A stretch of DNA of 64,000 bases from NCBI GenBank assembly GCA_964019335.1, contig OZ025696.1:434001-498000 (forward strand). Direction: 5' to 3'. Below the pieces are notes generated by a model that worked only from the letters and a program-made list of their open reading frames with translations, did no database searches and was not told the DNA's origin. The DNA comes from Diplonema japonicum. Taxonomy: Eukaryota; Euglenozoa; Diplonemea; Diplonemida; Diplonemidae. Made by a program: the position numbers and the translations under genes. Every line of letters starts with the position of its first letter. Position 1 is the stretch's first letter. Below, one piece after another: positions 8,682-17,311 of this stretch.

Positions 8682-11600
8682 CTACAGGTACAGGCGCTCG
8701 CTCTGAGTGGGTGGCTCATTCGAGGCGGCCATGGCCATGAGCTCATTGAAGTCATCGAGGGTGGCTATGTTCGCCCCTTGCCGCACGATCATGATCCCCG
8801 CCACACCAGCACACAGCGCCAGCACGGAACCAGCAATGGCCACAATGTACCACGGGAACGACCCCCCATCCTCCTCAGGCTGCATGACAGGTGCCTCCTC
8901 ACCACCAAGCTCGGGAGCACTTCTCGTGCCGCTGCTTTCATTGCTGGGAGACACGGTTTCAGGCACACCACCGTCCCCTGGAGAGAACGTCCTCGGGGCT
9001 TCTGTTGTTTCCTTGCTCGGTGCCACGGTGTCTGTGGTCGTCCCGTTGCCCCCCGGTGACGCCGTCCTCGGGGGCTCAGTGGAGGTGCTTCCTGGAGAAA
9101 GCGTTTCCGGAGCCGCAGTGCTTGGTGCTTCGGTGGAAGGGGCTGCGGTGTCCCCTGGGGTCAGGGTTGCAGGGGCAGCAGTCGTTGCAGGGGATCCTGT
9201 CTTCGGTGCGGGGGTGTCTGGTGCCGCTGTCTTCCCAGGGGTGAGTGTTGCAGGAACCGAAGTGGCTGGTGCTGCAGTGTCAGGGACTGGTGTCCTTGGA
9301 GCAGGTGTTTCAGGTGCCGCTGTCTTCCCAGGGGTCAGTGTTGTTGGCGTCTGCGTTGCGGGAGCCGAAGTGGCTGGTGCTGCAGTGTCAGGGACTGGTG
9401 TCCTTGGAGCAGGAGTCACTGGTGCCGCTGTCTTCCCAGGGGTCAGTGTTGCTGGCGTCTGTGTTGCAGGAGCCGAAGTGACTGGTGGCGTGGTGTTAGG
9501 CGCTGGTGTACTGGGTGAAGCCGTGACAGGGCTAGTTGTGTCGGGAACAAGGGTTTCGGGAGCAGGGGTATCAGGTGCCGCTGTCTTTCCAGGGGTCAGT
9601 GTTGCTGGCGTCTGTGTTGCGGGAGCCGAAGTGACTGGTGGCGTGGTGTTAGGCGCTGGTGTTCTGGGTGAAGACGTGACAGGGCTAGTTGTGTCGGGAA
9701 CAAGGGTTTCAGGAGCAGGGGTATCAGGTGCCGCTGTCTTTCCAGGGGTCAGTGTTGTTGGCGTTCGTGTTGCGGGAGCACTTGTTTCAGGAGCAGAGGT
9801 ATCAGGGGTCGGTGTCTTTGGAGCAAGTGTGTCAGGGGCTGTGGTTCTGGGAGCGAGGGTATCAGGGGCTGATGTCTTTGGTGCAGGAGTGCCAGGAGAA
9901 GAGGTATCAGGGGCAGAAGTATCAGGAGCAAGAGTGTCCGGGGCGGGGGTGTCTGGAGCAGGAGTGTCCGGGGCATCGGTTTTCTCCACAGCGCAGGTTG
10001 TGAAGGAGTTGTCGATGAGGATCCACTGCCTGTAGGACTCCGGACGGTAGCAGACCTTGTACTCTGTCTCACCTTGTAGCTTCGGGAGGGTGCTGGGGCT
10101 CCACTCCGTTGCGGTCCCCACCCTCACCATGGACCCCACGGAGGCGGAGCAGCCGTCCAGCGCCACGCACTCCGTCTCAGCATTCTTGCAGTCCGTTGTG
10201 GTGCCGGCGACGATCGCCACCTTGTCGGAGGCCGACAGCTTGTCCGTCCCGGGGTAGAAGTGGAAGACGGGGGCATCCTTCCCGGGCTTCGGGCAGGCCG
10301 GAGTGAGCGAGAGCTGCGGGTCGCGGTGGCCACAAAGCAGAGCCACAGAGTCTATGTAGCAAGCCCCCGTACCAGCCGGGGAGGTGGAGAACTGGAGCTC
10401 CGCAACCGACTCGAAGCCGTTCGGGATCTTGGGGGCGACAGAGGTCTCCACCACCCCGTCCAAGGTCACCGTGATGTCCTTCGTCTCCCAGTTCAGTGCG
10501 AGCTCGACCTTGTGCCAGGTCCCCAGGTTCACCTTCCCGAAGTAGCTGGTTGGGTCCGCGTCCAGCCTCACTCCGAACGAGTCGCCGATCCCGATGTACA
10601 CGCGGATGCTCTCCGCAGTCGCCGCCTTCAGCGAGACCGCTAGCTGCACGTTCTCCTTTTCTATCTGCGCAAAGAAGGAGAGGGTGGAGGCCCGGATCCC
10701 TCCCGTTGATGAAGAGTAGAGGAAACCGTAGTCCTTGAAGGTGAAGGACCCCGCCCCTTCCTTCTTCACAGCCGTCGTGACCTCTGCGATGGAGGAGGCC
10801 ACCGTCGCCGGGTCGTCGAACGGGAGGTTCACGCTGTGGTGGCACTCCCCGGGAATCTGGAACTCGAGGTCCTTGTGCGACCACACGGGTTTCGTTCCGC
10901 TCTTGAACATCGCCCCAGTGAGGTACAGGTCCACAAGCTCAGTCGCCGAGGTGCGGAAGGTGGGCGCCGCCTTCAGAGGGCCCAGCGTCACCACCTGCCC
11001 CGCGATGGTGACGAGCGAGGTGTCGAGCATCGTCCCCCGAAGCCCGTCCCACCCCGTCGCCGACAGGTGGTCCGGTACCATCGCCTCGATCACCGCCTGC
11101 TTCGTCGCCTCCGAGTCCACCCACTCGTCGTGGTCCCCCACGAGTGTCAGCGTCATCGTCGTCCCCCCCGCCCGAAGCTGGTCCTGCGTCAGCCCCTCCA
11201 CAACGCTCCCCGTCATCAGGATGTAGTCCGTACACCACAGGTGGAACTCGTCGAACCACGCCCCTCCAGATAGGCTCACTTTGCTGATCCCGTCAGGGCA
11301 GCTGCTGCTGAACCCCGAAGTCGCCTCCTTCTTCCCGTCCACGTACAGGTCCACCTTTCCAGCCCCCGCCCAGTCGACGTGCAGGTCGAAGTGGTAGAAC
11401 TCCTTCGGCTCCGCTTTCAGGGTCGCCGTCGCCGCGGCCGTGAACCCAAGGCGCCACGCCCCGTTCGCGTACCGCACCGAGAAGCACGTCCCCGCCGAGC
11501 TGCTGAAGAACGCGGCCGGGGTCTCCGGGTCCGCGAAGCGCGCCGCGTAGAAGGTGATCCTCCGAGGCTTGCTGTGCGTCCCCAGCCCCAGCTTCCCCGC

Positions 11601-13019
11601 CCCAAAGACGGTGTCGTCGTTCTCGTCCCCCAGCTTCCACGACCCGGTCCCTTCCGCAAACTTCGCCACGTCCAAGAGCGACGACCCCGGATCGCCGGTC
11701 GACTCCCACGACCCGAGGTCGCCGTCGAAGGCGTTCACCTGGTTCGCAGGGCAGTCCGCGAACCCGGCGCACTCCAGCCCCCCATAGCCCCCGTCGCACT
11801 TGCACGGCGACTTCGCGTCGTTCGTGCACGTCCCGCGCTCCCCGCACACCTTCGCGTCGTTCGCCGGTACCCCGAAGCACACCGCCTCAGCGTTCACCAC
11901 CGTCACCCCCACCGCACACGTCGTCTCCACCCCGTCGCTCCCCTTGAAGGTCGTCGCCAGCACGAAGTCCTTCCCCACATCCGAGGTGTCCGGGGTGAAG
12001 GCCACCTGCGTGAAGCCCACCCGCCAGATATTCCCGCCATCGGCCACAGTCTTCGTGGTGCGTGCCCCGGGTGCCGTCGTCTCCCCGTACGACACCGTCA
12101 TCGTCTTCCCCTCCGCGTACAGCCCGTTGAACTCCACCAGCCACTCCTTGCTGTGCGGGATGAGGTGCTTCTTCGCCGCACCCCCCCCTCCTCGCGACGT
12201 CCGGCAGGTCGGTGCTGTGAACTCCTTCACGCACCCGTTGTACATGAAGTCGATCGTGTCGACGTCCCCCGCCGACAGCCTCACCTGCTGCCCGATGGGT
12301 GCGGGTGCCACGATCGACGGTGACGACCCCGTTGCGAAGTAGAACGCCCCGTAGTGCATGATGCTCCCGTAGTCGTAGGCCCCGATGCTGCGCCCAGCCG
12401 CCCCCGTCTTCGAGAACTGCCCCAACTCAGAGGGCTTGATCTCTGCCGTGTCCACGAACACGTAGCTGTCCCTGTCGTTCCGCGTCTGCTCGTGCATGAG
12501 CCCCAGGCTGTGCCCCAGCTCGTGGATCGTCGACCCCCCCGAGCAAGACGACGCCAGGTTGACCTGGTTCACATCGTCCACGTCCTGTGTCATCCCGAGG
12601 GGCGAGTTGCAGGCGTTCTTGTCGGAGATGAAGTACACGTACGGCTTGGCACACCCCGCCTTCGTCGCGCACCGCGTGAACCGGATGCACGTCTTCGCCT
12701 CCCAGTGCGCCACAGCGTTCAGGATCCTCCAGTCGTCCGCCGGCAACAGGAAGCTCCCCGCGGGGTTCCTCGGATTCGTCTCCGCCGTCTCGATGTAGTA
12801 CCGCACCTTCCCCTCGGGCCACAGGTTCGAGGTGGTCGCGAAGCTCGACCCCAACAGCCGCCCCTCCCGTTCTCCCGCCTGCAACGGGACCTGGATGTCC
12901 CCCTCCAACAGCGTGTAGTCGTGGTGGCTCTCCTTCGCAGCCCGTCCTTCAACGAGCAGGTCCCCTCCACCAGTAACCCCCAACAACAGCAGCAACAGGT
13001 GCCGGCAGATCCCTTTCAT
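8682..13019 (-). CDS. Giant membrane-anchored astacin-type metalloprotease, copy 1
   Basis: 1445 residues from the ATG at 13019, which matches the start of copy 2; the frame stays open further upstream but is not conserved. Order: signal peptide (1-about 26); astacin catalytic domain beginning LWPEGKVRYYIE, with zinc motif HELGHSLGLMHEQ (from residue 166) and Met-turn SIMHYG; a cysteine-rich EGF-like segment (CGERGTCTND...CKCDGGYGGLEC); two jelly-roll/LamG-like regions (about 420-600 and 750-910); a Thr/Pro/Ala mucin-like stalk of degenerate 'APDTPAP' repeats (about 1010-1375); one transmembrane helix; and a 37-residue cytoplasmic tail. The likely role is cell-surface proteolysis. Compared with copy 2 the stalk is about 70 residues shorter, the tail differs (RQGANIATLDDF), and a short cluster of changes sits in the second jelly roll. 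Astacins are known mainly from animals and bacteria. Confidence 0.9.
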   Translation of the reverse strand: MKGICRHLLLLLLGVTGGGDLLVEGRAAKESHHDYTLLEGDIQVPLQAGEREGRLLGSSFATTSNLWPEGKVRYYIETAETNPRNPAGSFLLPADDWRILNAVAHWEAKTCIRFTRCATKAGCAKPYVYFISDKNACNSPLGMTQDVDDVNQVNLASSCSGGSTIHELGHSLGLMHEQTRNDRDSYVFVDTAEIKPSELGQFSKTGAAGRSIGAYDYGSIMHYGAFYFATGSSPSIVAPAPIGQQVRLSAGDVDTIDFMYNGCVKEFTAPTCRTSRGGGGAAKKHLIPHSKEWLVEFNGLYAEGKTMTVSYGETTAPGARTTKTVADGGNIWRVGFTQVAFTPDTSDVGKDFVLATTFKGSDGVETTCAVGVTVVNAEAVCFGVPANDAKVCGERGTCTNDAKSPCKCDGGYGGLECAGFADCPANQVNAFDGDLGSWESTGDPGSSLLDVAKFAEGTGSWKLGDENDDTVFGAGKLGLGTHSKPRRITFYAARFADPETPAAFFSSSAGTCFSVRYANGAWRLGFTAAATATLKAEPKEFYHFDLHVDWAGAGKVDLYVDGKKEATSGFSSSCPDGISKVSLSGGAWFDEFHLWCTDYILMTGSVVEGLTQDQLRAGGTTMTLTLVGDHDEWVDSEATKQAVIEAMVPDHLSATGWDGLRGTMLDTSLVTIAGQVVTLGPLKAAPTFRTSATELVDLYLTGAMFKSGTKPVWSHKDLEFQIPGECHHSVNLPFDDPATVASSIAEVTTAVKKEGAGSFTFKDYGFLYSSSTGGIRASTLSFFAQIEKENVQLAVSLKAATAESIRVYIGIGDSFGVRLDADPTSYFGKVNLGTWHKVELALNWETKDITVTLDGVVETSVAPKIPNGFESVAELQFSTSPAGTGACYIDSVALLCGHRDPQLSLTPACPKPGKDAPVFHFYPGTDKLSASDKVAIVAGTTTDCKNAETECVALDGCSASVGSMVRVGTATEWSPSTLPKLQGETEYKVCYRPESYRQWILIDNSFTTCAVEKTDAPDTPAPDTPAPDTLAPDTSAPDTSSPGTPAPKTSAPDTLAPRTTAPDTLAPKTPTPDTSAPETSAPATRTPTTLTPGKTAAPDTPAPETLVPDTTSPVTSSPRTPAPNTTPPVTSAPATQTPATLTPGKTAAPDTPAPETLVPDTTSPVTASPSTPAPNTTPPVTSAPATQTPATLTPGKTAAPVTPAPRTPVPDTAAPATSAPATQTPTTLTPGKTAAPETPAPRTPVPDTAAPATSVPATLTPGKTAAPDTPAPKTGSPATTAAPATLTPGDTAAPSTEAPSTAAPETLSPGSTSTEPPRTASPGGNGTTTDTVAPSKETTEAPRTFSPGDGGVPETVSPSNESSGTRSAPELGGEEAPVMQPEEDGGSFPWYIVAIAGSVLALCAGVAGIMIVRQGANIATLDDFNELMAMAASNEPPTQSERLYL

Positions 13020-13167
13020 GGTTCTTTTTTTTTTTCTTTTTTCTTTTCTTTTTTTCTTTTTTCTTTTTTGCGGGGTGTACGGCTTTTGCTTTTTTATTAT
13101 GTCGGAAAACCTGTTTTGTATTTGTGAGTTGCGTTGAGTGCTGATGAGGATGAGGATGAGGGGGAAA

Positions 13168-13190
13168 CCTAAATGGGGAAAAGAAATGGG
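13168..13190 (-). promoter_or_regulatory. Probable trans-splice acceptor of astacin copy 1
   Basis: The minus strand reads a pyrimidine-rich stretch ending TTTCTTTTCCCCATTTAG, followed by a second C/T stretch ending CATCAG and an A-rich leader to the ATG. The same sequence is present at copy 2 (23644-23667). Confidence 0.5.
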
Positions 13191-13238
13191 AATAATAAAG
13201 CAAGTTACGAAGGAGAGAGAAAGAAAGAGAGAGAGGTG

Positions 13239-13407
13239 CACTGTACTAGGTACCTCTCAGTTTCGGACATATCTCGCGACTCCTCCAGGTGCTGTCCTCA
13301 TCAGGCGAGAGGCACCCTTCAACGGCTCCTACTAGCGTCCCAGCAGGTTGGAGAGCACTTTTCCCGACCACGGTCTTCGCGTTTGCTCTGTGGACAAGAC
13401 TATGGTA
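13239..13407. repeat. Dispersed repeat family R1, copy b
   Basis: The longest of three copies. It contains ACTAGGTACCTCTCAGTTTC, CGCGACTCCTCC, CAGCAGGTTGGAGAG, TTTTCCCGACCAC and TTTGCTCTGTGGACAAG. It matches 49795-49925 over the first about 130 bases and 6424-6562 over the outer parts. Confidence 0.6.
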
Positions 13408-13666
13408 GAGCCAGGTCCTTAGTGGCACCAATGGTTCCATCAAACCTTATAAGCGATCTCGCTGAGGATAGAAGCTACGAGCTACAGGATGGGGACACAG
13501 CTACACACTACGTCTAGTTCTTGTTGTCGGGGTCGGTGGCGTGGGGTCAAGTGTCAGGGTAATAGGGGACGCCTTTCGCGCCGCCCAGTGGGGACCCCGT
13601 GGAGGTGCCAGCTTCCGTCTGCTTAGATGACATTTCTTTTTTTGTAAATGTCTCTTTTTTTTTTAT

Positions 13667-14267
13667 ATTTCACTCAGAAATTACTTCACGCACTGGGGGG
13701 CCCATTACTTCACGCTAAATCTCATTACTTCACGGTGAAATAATGGCCTGTTTTCCGTGAAGTAATAGGGGGTTTACGGTAAATAATATGCCTCGGTAGG
13801 CCAATTTTTGCCTCGGTTCGGTTCCCAGTGGGGCTACTTTTTCCTCTCAGTTTGCTATTTCCCCCCAGGTTCAGCTCAATTGGCCAACTTTTGCCTCGGC
13901 TCAGTTCCAAGTTGGACTACTTTTTCCTCCCAATTTGCCCACTTTTGGCTAGGCCTTGTTCCCAGTTTCTGTGGGTAACTCTTCTGTGGGTAAGGGTAAC
14001 TTAGTCAGCTTACCCAAAGCACCCCAAAAAAGATTTCAAAATACCGAAGCAGCAGAAAAAAAGGAGCCAGCGGCCGCGCTAGGTATGGGAAGGCCTGATT
14101 AGAGATGGTGACAGTGGCAATGCCAGCGACAGCGGCAGCGGCAGCTCTTAGTCAACAAAAGGAGGAAAAACAACTTGTATTGTAACCTTTGTAACCCCTC
14201 TCTTGTTGTACCCCTTGTCACCCTGTTGTGCCCCTTGTGGTGAAGTAATTTCAGAGTGTCGTGAAAT
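13667..14267. mobile_element. Foldback/MITE element with ATTACTTCAC ends
   Basis: The left end (13667-13690) reads ATTTCACTCAGAAATTACTT; the right end (14241-14267) is its inverse with a small insertion. Inside, further inverted pairs around TTACTTCACGGTGAAATAA and CCGTGAAGTAAT occur. A unit starting TGCCTCGG is repeated twice about 83 bases apart (13809 and 13892). It has no coding capacity and is absent from duplication copy 2. Confidence 0.6.
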
Positions 14268-14280
14268 AAAACCACTTACC

Positions 14281-14342
14281 TACCGCCAAGTAATGCTTTA
14301 CCGACCTCGAGGTAACGGTAAAGTCATTACTTGTTGGCAGTA
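14281..14342. repeat. Near-perfect palindrome centred on CTCGAG
   Basis: Left arm 14281-14310 (TACCGCCAAGTAATGCTTTA...) pairs with right arm 14311-14342 with few mismatches, giving a hairpin with arms of about 30 bases. It directly follows the foldback element and may be part of it. Confidence 0.6.
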
Positions 14343-14393
14343 AATAGCTATTTTTTTTTTTTTTTTTTCAAAATACCAATGCAGGGCCGCCAT

Positions 14394-14748
14394 CGCAAAG
14401 CTCGACCCCAGCAGCCGCCCCTCCCGTTCTCCCGCCTGCAACGGGACCTGGATGTCCCCCTCCAACAGCGTGTAGTCGTGGTGGCTCTCCTTCGCAGCCC
14501 GTCCTTCAACGAGCAGGTCCCCTCCACCAGTAACCCCCAACAACAGCAGCAACAGATGCCGCAGGGTGTTCCCTTCCTCCTTGGTCCCCTCAAGTGCGTC
14601 GCTCTGTGGCCTCAGGGCCCCCCACCACCCTGTTTCTTCGCCGCTTGTTCCCTACAGAACTCGCTTGCGGTTATCTTCCTCGCAGCAGTTGTCGCACGCG
14701 TGTTCGAGTCCCTCCGAGCTTCCGTACCCCTTGGCAGATCCCTTTCAT
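14394..14748 (-). pseudogene. Relict 5' fragment of the astacin gene
   Basis: 14394-14563 is nearly identical to 12837-13007 (signal peptide and start of the mature region of the astacin). The initiator-containing end GCAGATCCCTTTCAT reappears at 14732-14748, separated by an unrelated insert of about 168 bases. From the ATG the frame reads only about 25 residues before a stop. Upstream (14815-15450) the leader region continues and matches copy 2. So the astacin 5' end and its upstream region exist twice in copy 1, and this outer one is broken. Confidence 0.8.
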
Positions 14749-14813
<65 letters not shown>

Positions 14814-15554
14814 GTCGGAAAGCCTGTTTTGTGAGTTGCGTGAATGAGGATGAGGGGGAAACCCCTGATGGGGAAAAGAAATGGGAATAATAAAGCAAGT
14901 TACGAAGGAGAGAGAGGTGCGCTGTTTCAACGATTTATTGCAAGTGCAAAAAAAGTTGAAAAATGGTGGCTGCTTTCTCTCATCTGATAGGTGGGACATT
15001 GCTGAAAATATAATCCTCATGGTTTGTCTGTTCTGTTTTGTTATTGATGCAAAAAAAGTACCTGTCAGATGTACCAATGTTGCCTGGTCTTCTGTCTTCT
15101 GGCTTTGACAACAAGAGTGTTGACAACAAGAGCCAGTGTGCAGAATGACACGAATAATAATATCGCCTATTTCCTCTGAAGGCCCCTTTTTATTCATGTT
15201 TTTTTTTATCATTTTGAAAAAGAGGGGGGGGGTGAGGGGGGTCAAAGGCGGTGTGAGGGAGATGACGCAGAATAAAGGTGTCTTTGAGGGGAACCTGCAG
15301 CATGCGACAGGATCGCCCAATCTTTTTTTCTTAGCCCTCTCCAGTTGAGGCTGTGGCACTGAGCTACGTGAATTCTCACAAGCCCCACGGGTCATGGAGA
15401 AGAAAGACAGAGAGGAAGAAGAGAGGAAGAATTTAAAGCAAAACAAAGAAAAAGAGGATAGAAAAGGGACTTGCCCGGAGGAGAATAAAAAGTTTTGTGA
15501 ATTATTAAAAATTATCTGGGAATAATTTTAATTTTCGACAATAATAATTATTGA
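14749..15554. other. Duplicated upstream flank, copy 1, with 60-base T run
   Basis: 14751-14810 is an uninterrupted T run. 14815-15554 matches 23570-24105 plus 24930-25320 of copy 2. The point near 15206 (TTTTTTTTTATCATTTTG) is the empty site for the MITE inserted in copy 2 at 24106-24928. No gene is seen. Confidence 0.65.
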
Positions 15555-16310
15555 TTTATGAAAAATAAAGTGGACTTTATTTCCCGCGGCTGATGATCTG
15601 TCCCGAGAGGGGGGGGGGGGGGGGGGGGGGGGGGTGGAAATCAGGTTCCAAGGGAAAGAGTAAAGTCCTACTTTGATTCATGAATACGTAATTTTATTTA
15701 TTTTCTGGTTCCCGATGGCACTCCCAAACCCCCCCAAAGCCAGGAAGTCCAGGATTTGACATAACATTAAGACAGGGGGTTGCTTGCACAGCTCGTCCAC
15801 GCCTTCAGCATGGCAGTCAACCTGGGCCAGTCTTGCAGTTTGGCTATAAAGGGACCAGAGGCTCGACGGATTAAGCCCTCCTTTGTACAGGGCATCGAAC
15901 TACGTTATCATGTCAGCCTCCCTGGGCTTTCTGGTGCGGATGTGGCTGAACTCGATGAACTCCCTGAGGAACCTGGGTGCACCAGCGACGCATGGCCCCT
16001 GTTCTTGAGCGATGATCTTACCGCAGATGCCATCCATGACTGAAAGGCAACCCCCGACAGCCAACACCAGGATGCAACAGCAAAATGGTGACAGGCACGT
16101 GCAGGATCCCCTGTCCACGGTGGGCACCAACCATGGCACAAATACTGTAAAGATTTGTTGATTTTCTGGCCTCTCTTCTCTGAAGCCCCATTTTTACAAA
16201 TCAGCAGAAAACATAGGGAAATATGGAAAAAACTTTATTTTCCCGGCTCTAGACAAAATCCCTTTAGAGGGAATCCAGAAAATAAATAGGGGGGGGGGGA
16301 AGGGGAATAA
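15555..16310. other. Insertion unique to duplication copy 1, possible captured gene fragment
   Basis: Copy 2 (about 25310-25330) runs straight across this place. Inverted pieces near the ends (TTTATTTTCTGGTTCCC around 15697 and its inverse around 16275, and CTTTATTT-CCCG motifs at both sides) suggest a mobile or foldback element. It includes a run of over 20 G (15609-15631). Confidence 0.4.
15900..16139 (-). pseudogene. Possible fragment of a membrane-protein gene
   Basis: A minus-strand frame without an ATG reads a hydrophobic, cysteine-rich stretch (FCCCILVLAVGGCLSVMDGI) followed by FLREFIEFSHIRTRKPREAD and a stop. It looks more like a natural protein end than the flanking homopolymer frames, but no family is recognised. 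It lies inside the insertion unique to copy 1, so it may be captured gene debris. Confidence 0.2.
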
Positions 16311-16499
16311 AAAATAAAAAATAAAAAGAAACTGAAAGAAAAAAGATGAACCAGCCGTAGTTTGTGCCAGGTAAGACCTGGAGACGCTTGTCAACCCGAA
16401 ACACGTTGCCAACGTTCCCCTTTTGTTTAGACAAGTCAAAAGACTCGTTCTTGCAAAAAAGACTACTACAAAAAAGATGTTCCTCCTGTTAAACCAAAC

Positions 16500-17249
16500 T
16501 CAGATTCTACCACAGCCACCCTCTGCATTGCGGGGCGCATTGGGGTGTTTGAGGCCATGAGGATAAGTAGGCTGAGTGACGTTCTTAGTTTGCTCCTGCA
16601 TTTCCTCATCATCCTTGTGAAGGGGCACAGGGTCGGCCACCTCCAGACGGGTGTAGTACATGAACCCAAAGAAAACAGGAGCCAGCGAGAAGAAAACATC
16701 GAGACACACCAAGAAGATATTTGAGGTCGTGAAGCCCATCGAGGTGCGGGCGGAGGGTGCATGGTTGCAGTCGTTTGTGGACCACGCCTCGCACGTCACA
16801 TTGGCAACATCATTGTACGCATTGATCATGTCCCTGCTACACGTGCTGTTCGCAAGGCAGGGAAGCTCTGCCTCCCCACATCCTTGGAAAGAGCTCTGCC
16901 CCACCTGACAGGAAGCAGCAACCATGACAGTGGCAGCAACTGTCATCACAACCTTCCCAACTACCACCACAACACCGTACAGGACATATACAGCCAGCAT
17001 CCCACGGTTCACCTTCATTGCACCCCATAACCCAAAGGGGAAGGCCGTCCACAGGAGGATGAGCCCCGCCACAGCGGCGTTGTGCTCCGCCTTGTTGTTC
17101 TTCGTTGTGAAAAGAACGATGAGCGCAGTCACCGTGCTGAAGATGTAGGTGATGATGAAGTTCTCGATGAAGAAGTAGCGCAGCTGCTTCGCGTCGAGCA
17201 TGTCCTCCCCAACAGAGGTCTTCAACAGGTTCCAGTAGGAGGTCGACAT
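16500..17249 (-). CDS. Four-span membrane protein with Cys-rich loop, copy 1
   Basis: 249 residues. Hydrophobic segments lie at about 25-48, 58-78, 85-113 and 175-197. Between the third and fourth is an extracellular-type loop with six or more cysteines (CQVGQSSFQGCGEAELPC, CSRD, CEAW, CNH) and N-glycosylation sequons. This is tetraspanin-like topology, but the CCG signature of true tetraspanins is not present, so I leave it as an unassigned four-span protein. The C-terminal tail is hydrophilic (KDDEEMQEQTKN). The protein is identical, residue for residue, to the copy at 25598-26347. The ATG sits after an A-rich leader. In the transcription direction it precedes the astacin in both duplication units. 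Confidence 0.85.
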   Translation of the reverse strand: MSTSYWNLLKTSVGEDMLDAKQLRYFFIENFIITYIFSTVTALIVLFTTKNNKAEHNAAVAGLILLWTAFPFGLWGAMKVNRGMLAVYVLYGVVVVVGKVVMTVAATVMVAASCQVGQSSFQGCGEAELPCLANSTCSRDMINAYNDVANVTCEAWSTNDCNHAPSARTSMGFTTSNIFLVCLDVFFSLAPVFFGFMYYTRLEVADPVPLHKDDEEMQEQTKNVTQPTYPHGLKHPNAPRNAEGGCGRI

Positions 17250-17311
17250 CTTGTCGTTTTTTTTTCCTTTTTCTTTTCTTTTTTTGTGTAAACCTTTTTC
17301 AAGTAGGGGGT

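Larger units (their letters stand above)
13020..14390. other. Intergenic region upstream of astacin copy 1, with insertions
   Basis: 13020-13235 matches the leader and acceptor region of copy 2 (23495-23710). The sequence then departs: dispersed repeat R1 copy b (13239-13407), unassigned DNA to 13660, a foldback element (13667-14267) and a palindrome (14281-14342). None is present at the matching place in copy 2. No gene is seen. Confidence 0.55.
5895..17311. repeat. Tandem segmental duplication, copy 1 (astacin + four-span gene)
   Basis: About 11.4 kb that aligns collinearly with 17554-26412. It contains the downstream flank, the astacin gene (8682-13019), its upstream region and the four-span gene (16500-17249). 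Coding parts are nearly identical between the copies; intergenic parts differ by insertions. Copy-1-specific additions are the elements at 6706-7036 and 7587-8171, an extra block at about 13215-14900 holding an astacin 5' fragment and foldback DNA, and an insertion at about 15555-16310. Homology ends near 17311, where the two copies diverge in the middle of the leader region. Confidence 0.85.

Noticed and set aside
11379-12323. Arg/Pro-rich plus-strand frame, repeated at 21854-22798
   Set aside because: Shadow of the GC-rich astacin coding region on the other strand; no domain.
12354-13127. Plus-strand frame of 257 residues, repeated at 22829-23602
   Set aside because: Antisense of the astacin N-terminus; ends in translated T/C homopolymer.
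13020-13241. Upstream extension of astacin copy 1 by about 74 residues
   Set aside because: Not conserved in copy 2, reads through the A-rich leader as Lys/Arg runs, and lies upstream of a good acceptor. The start at 13019 is preferred.
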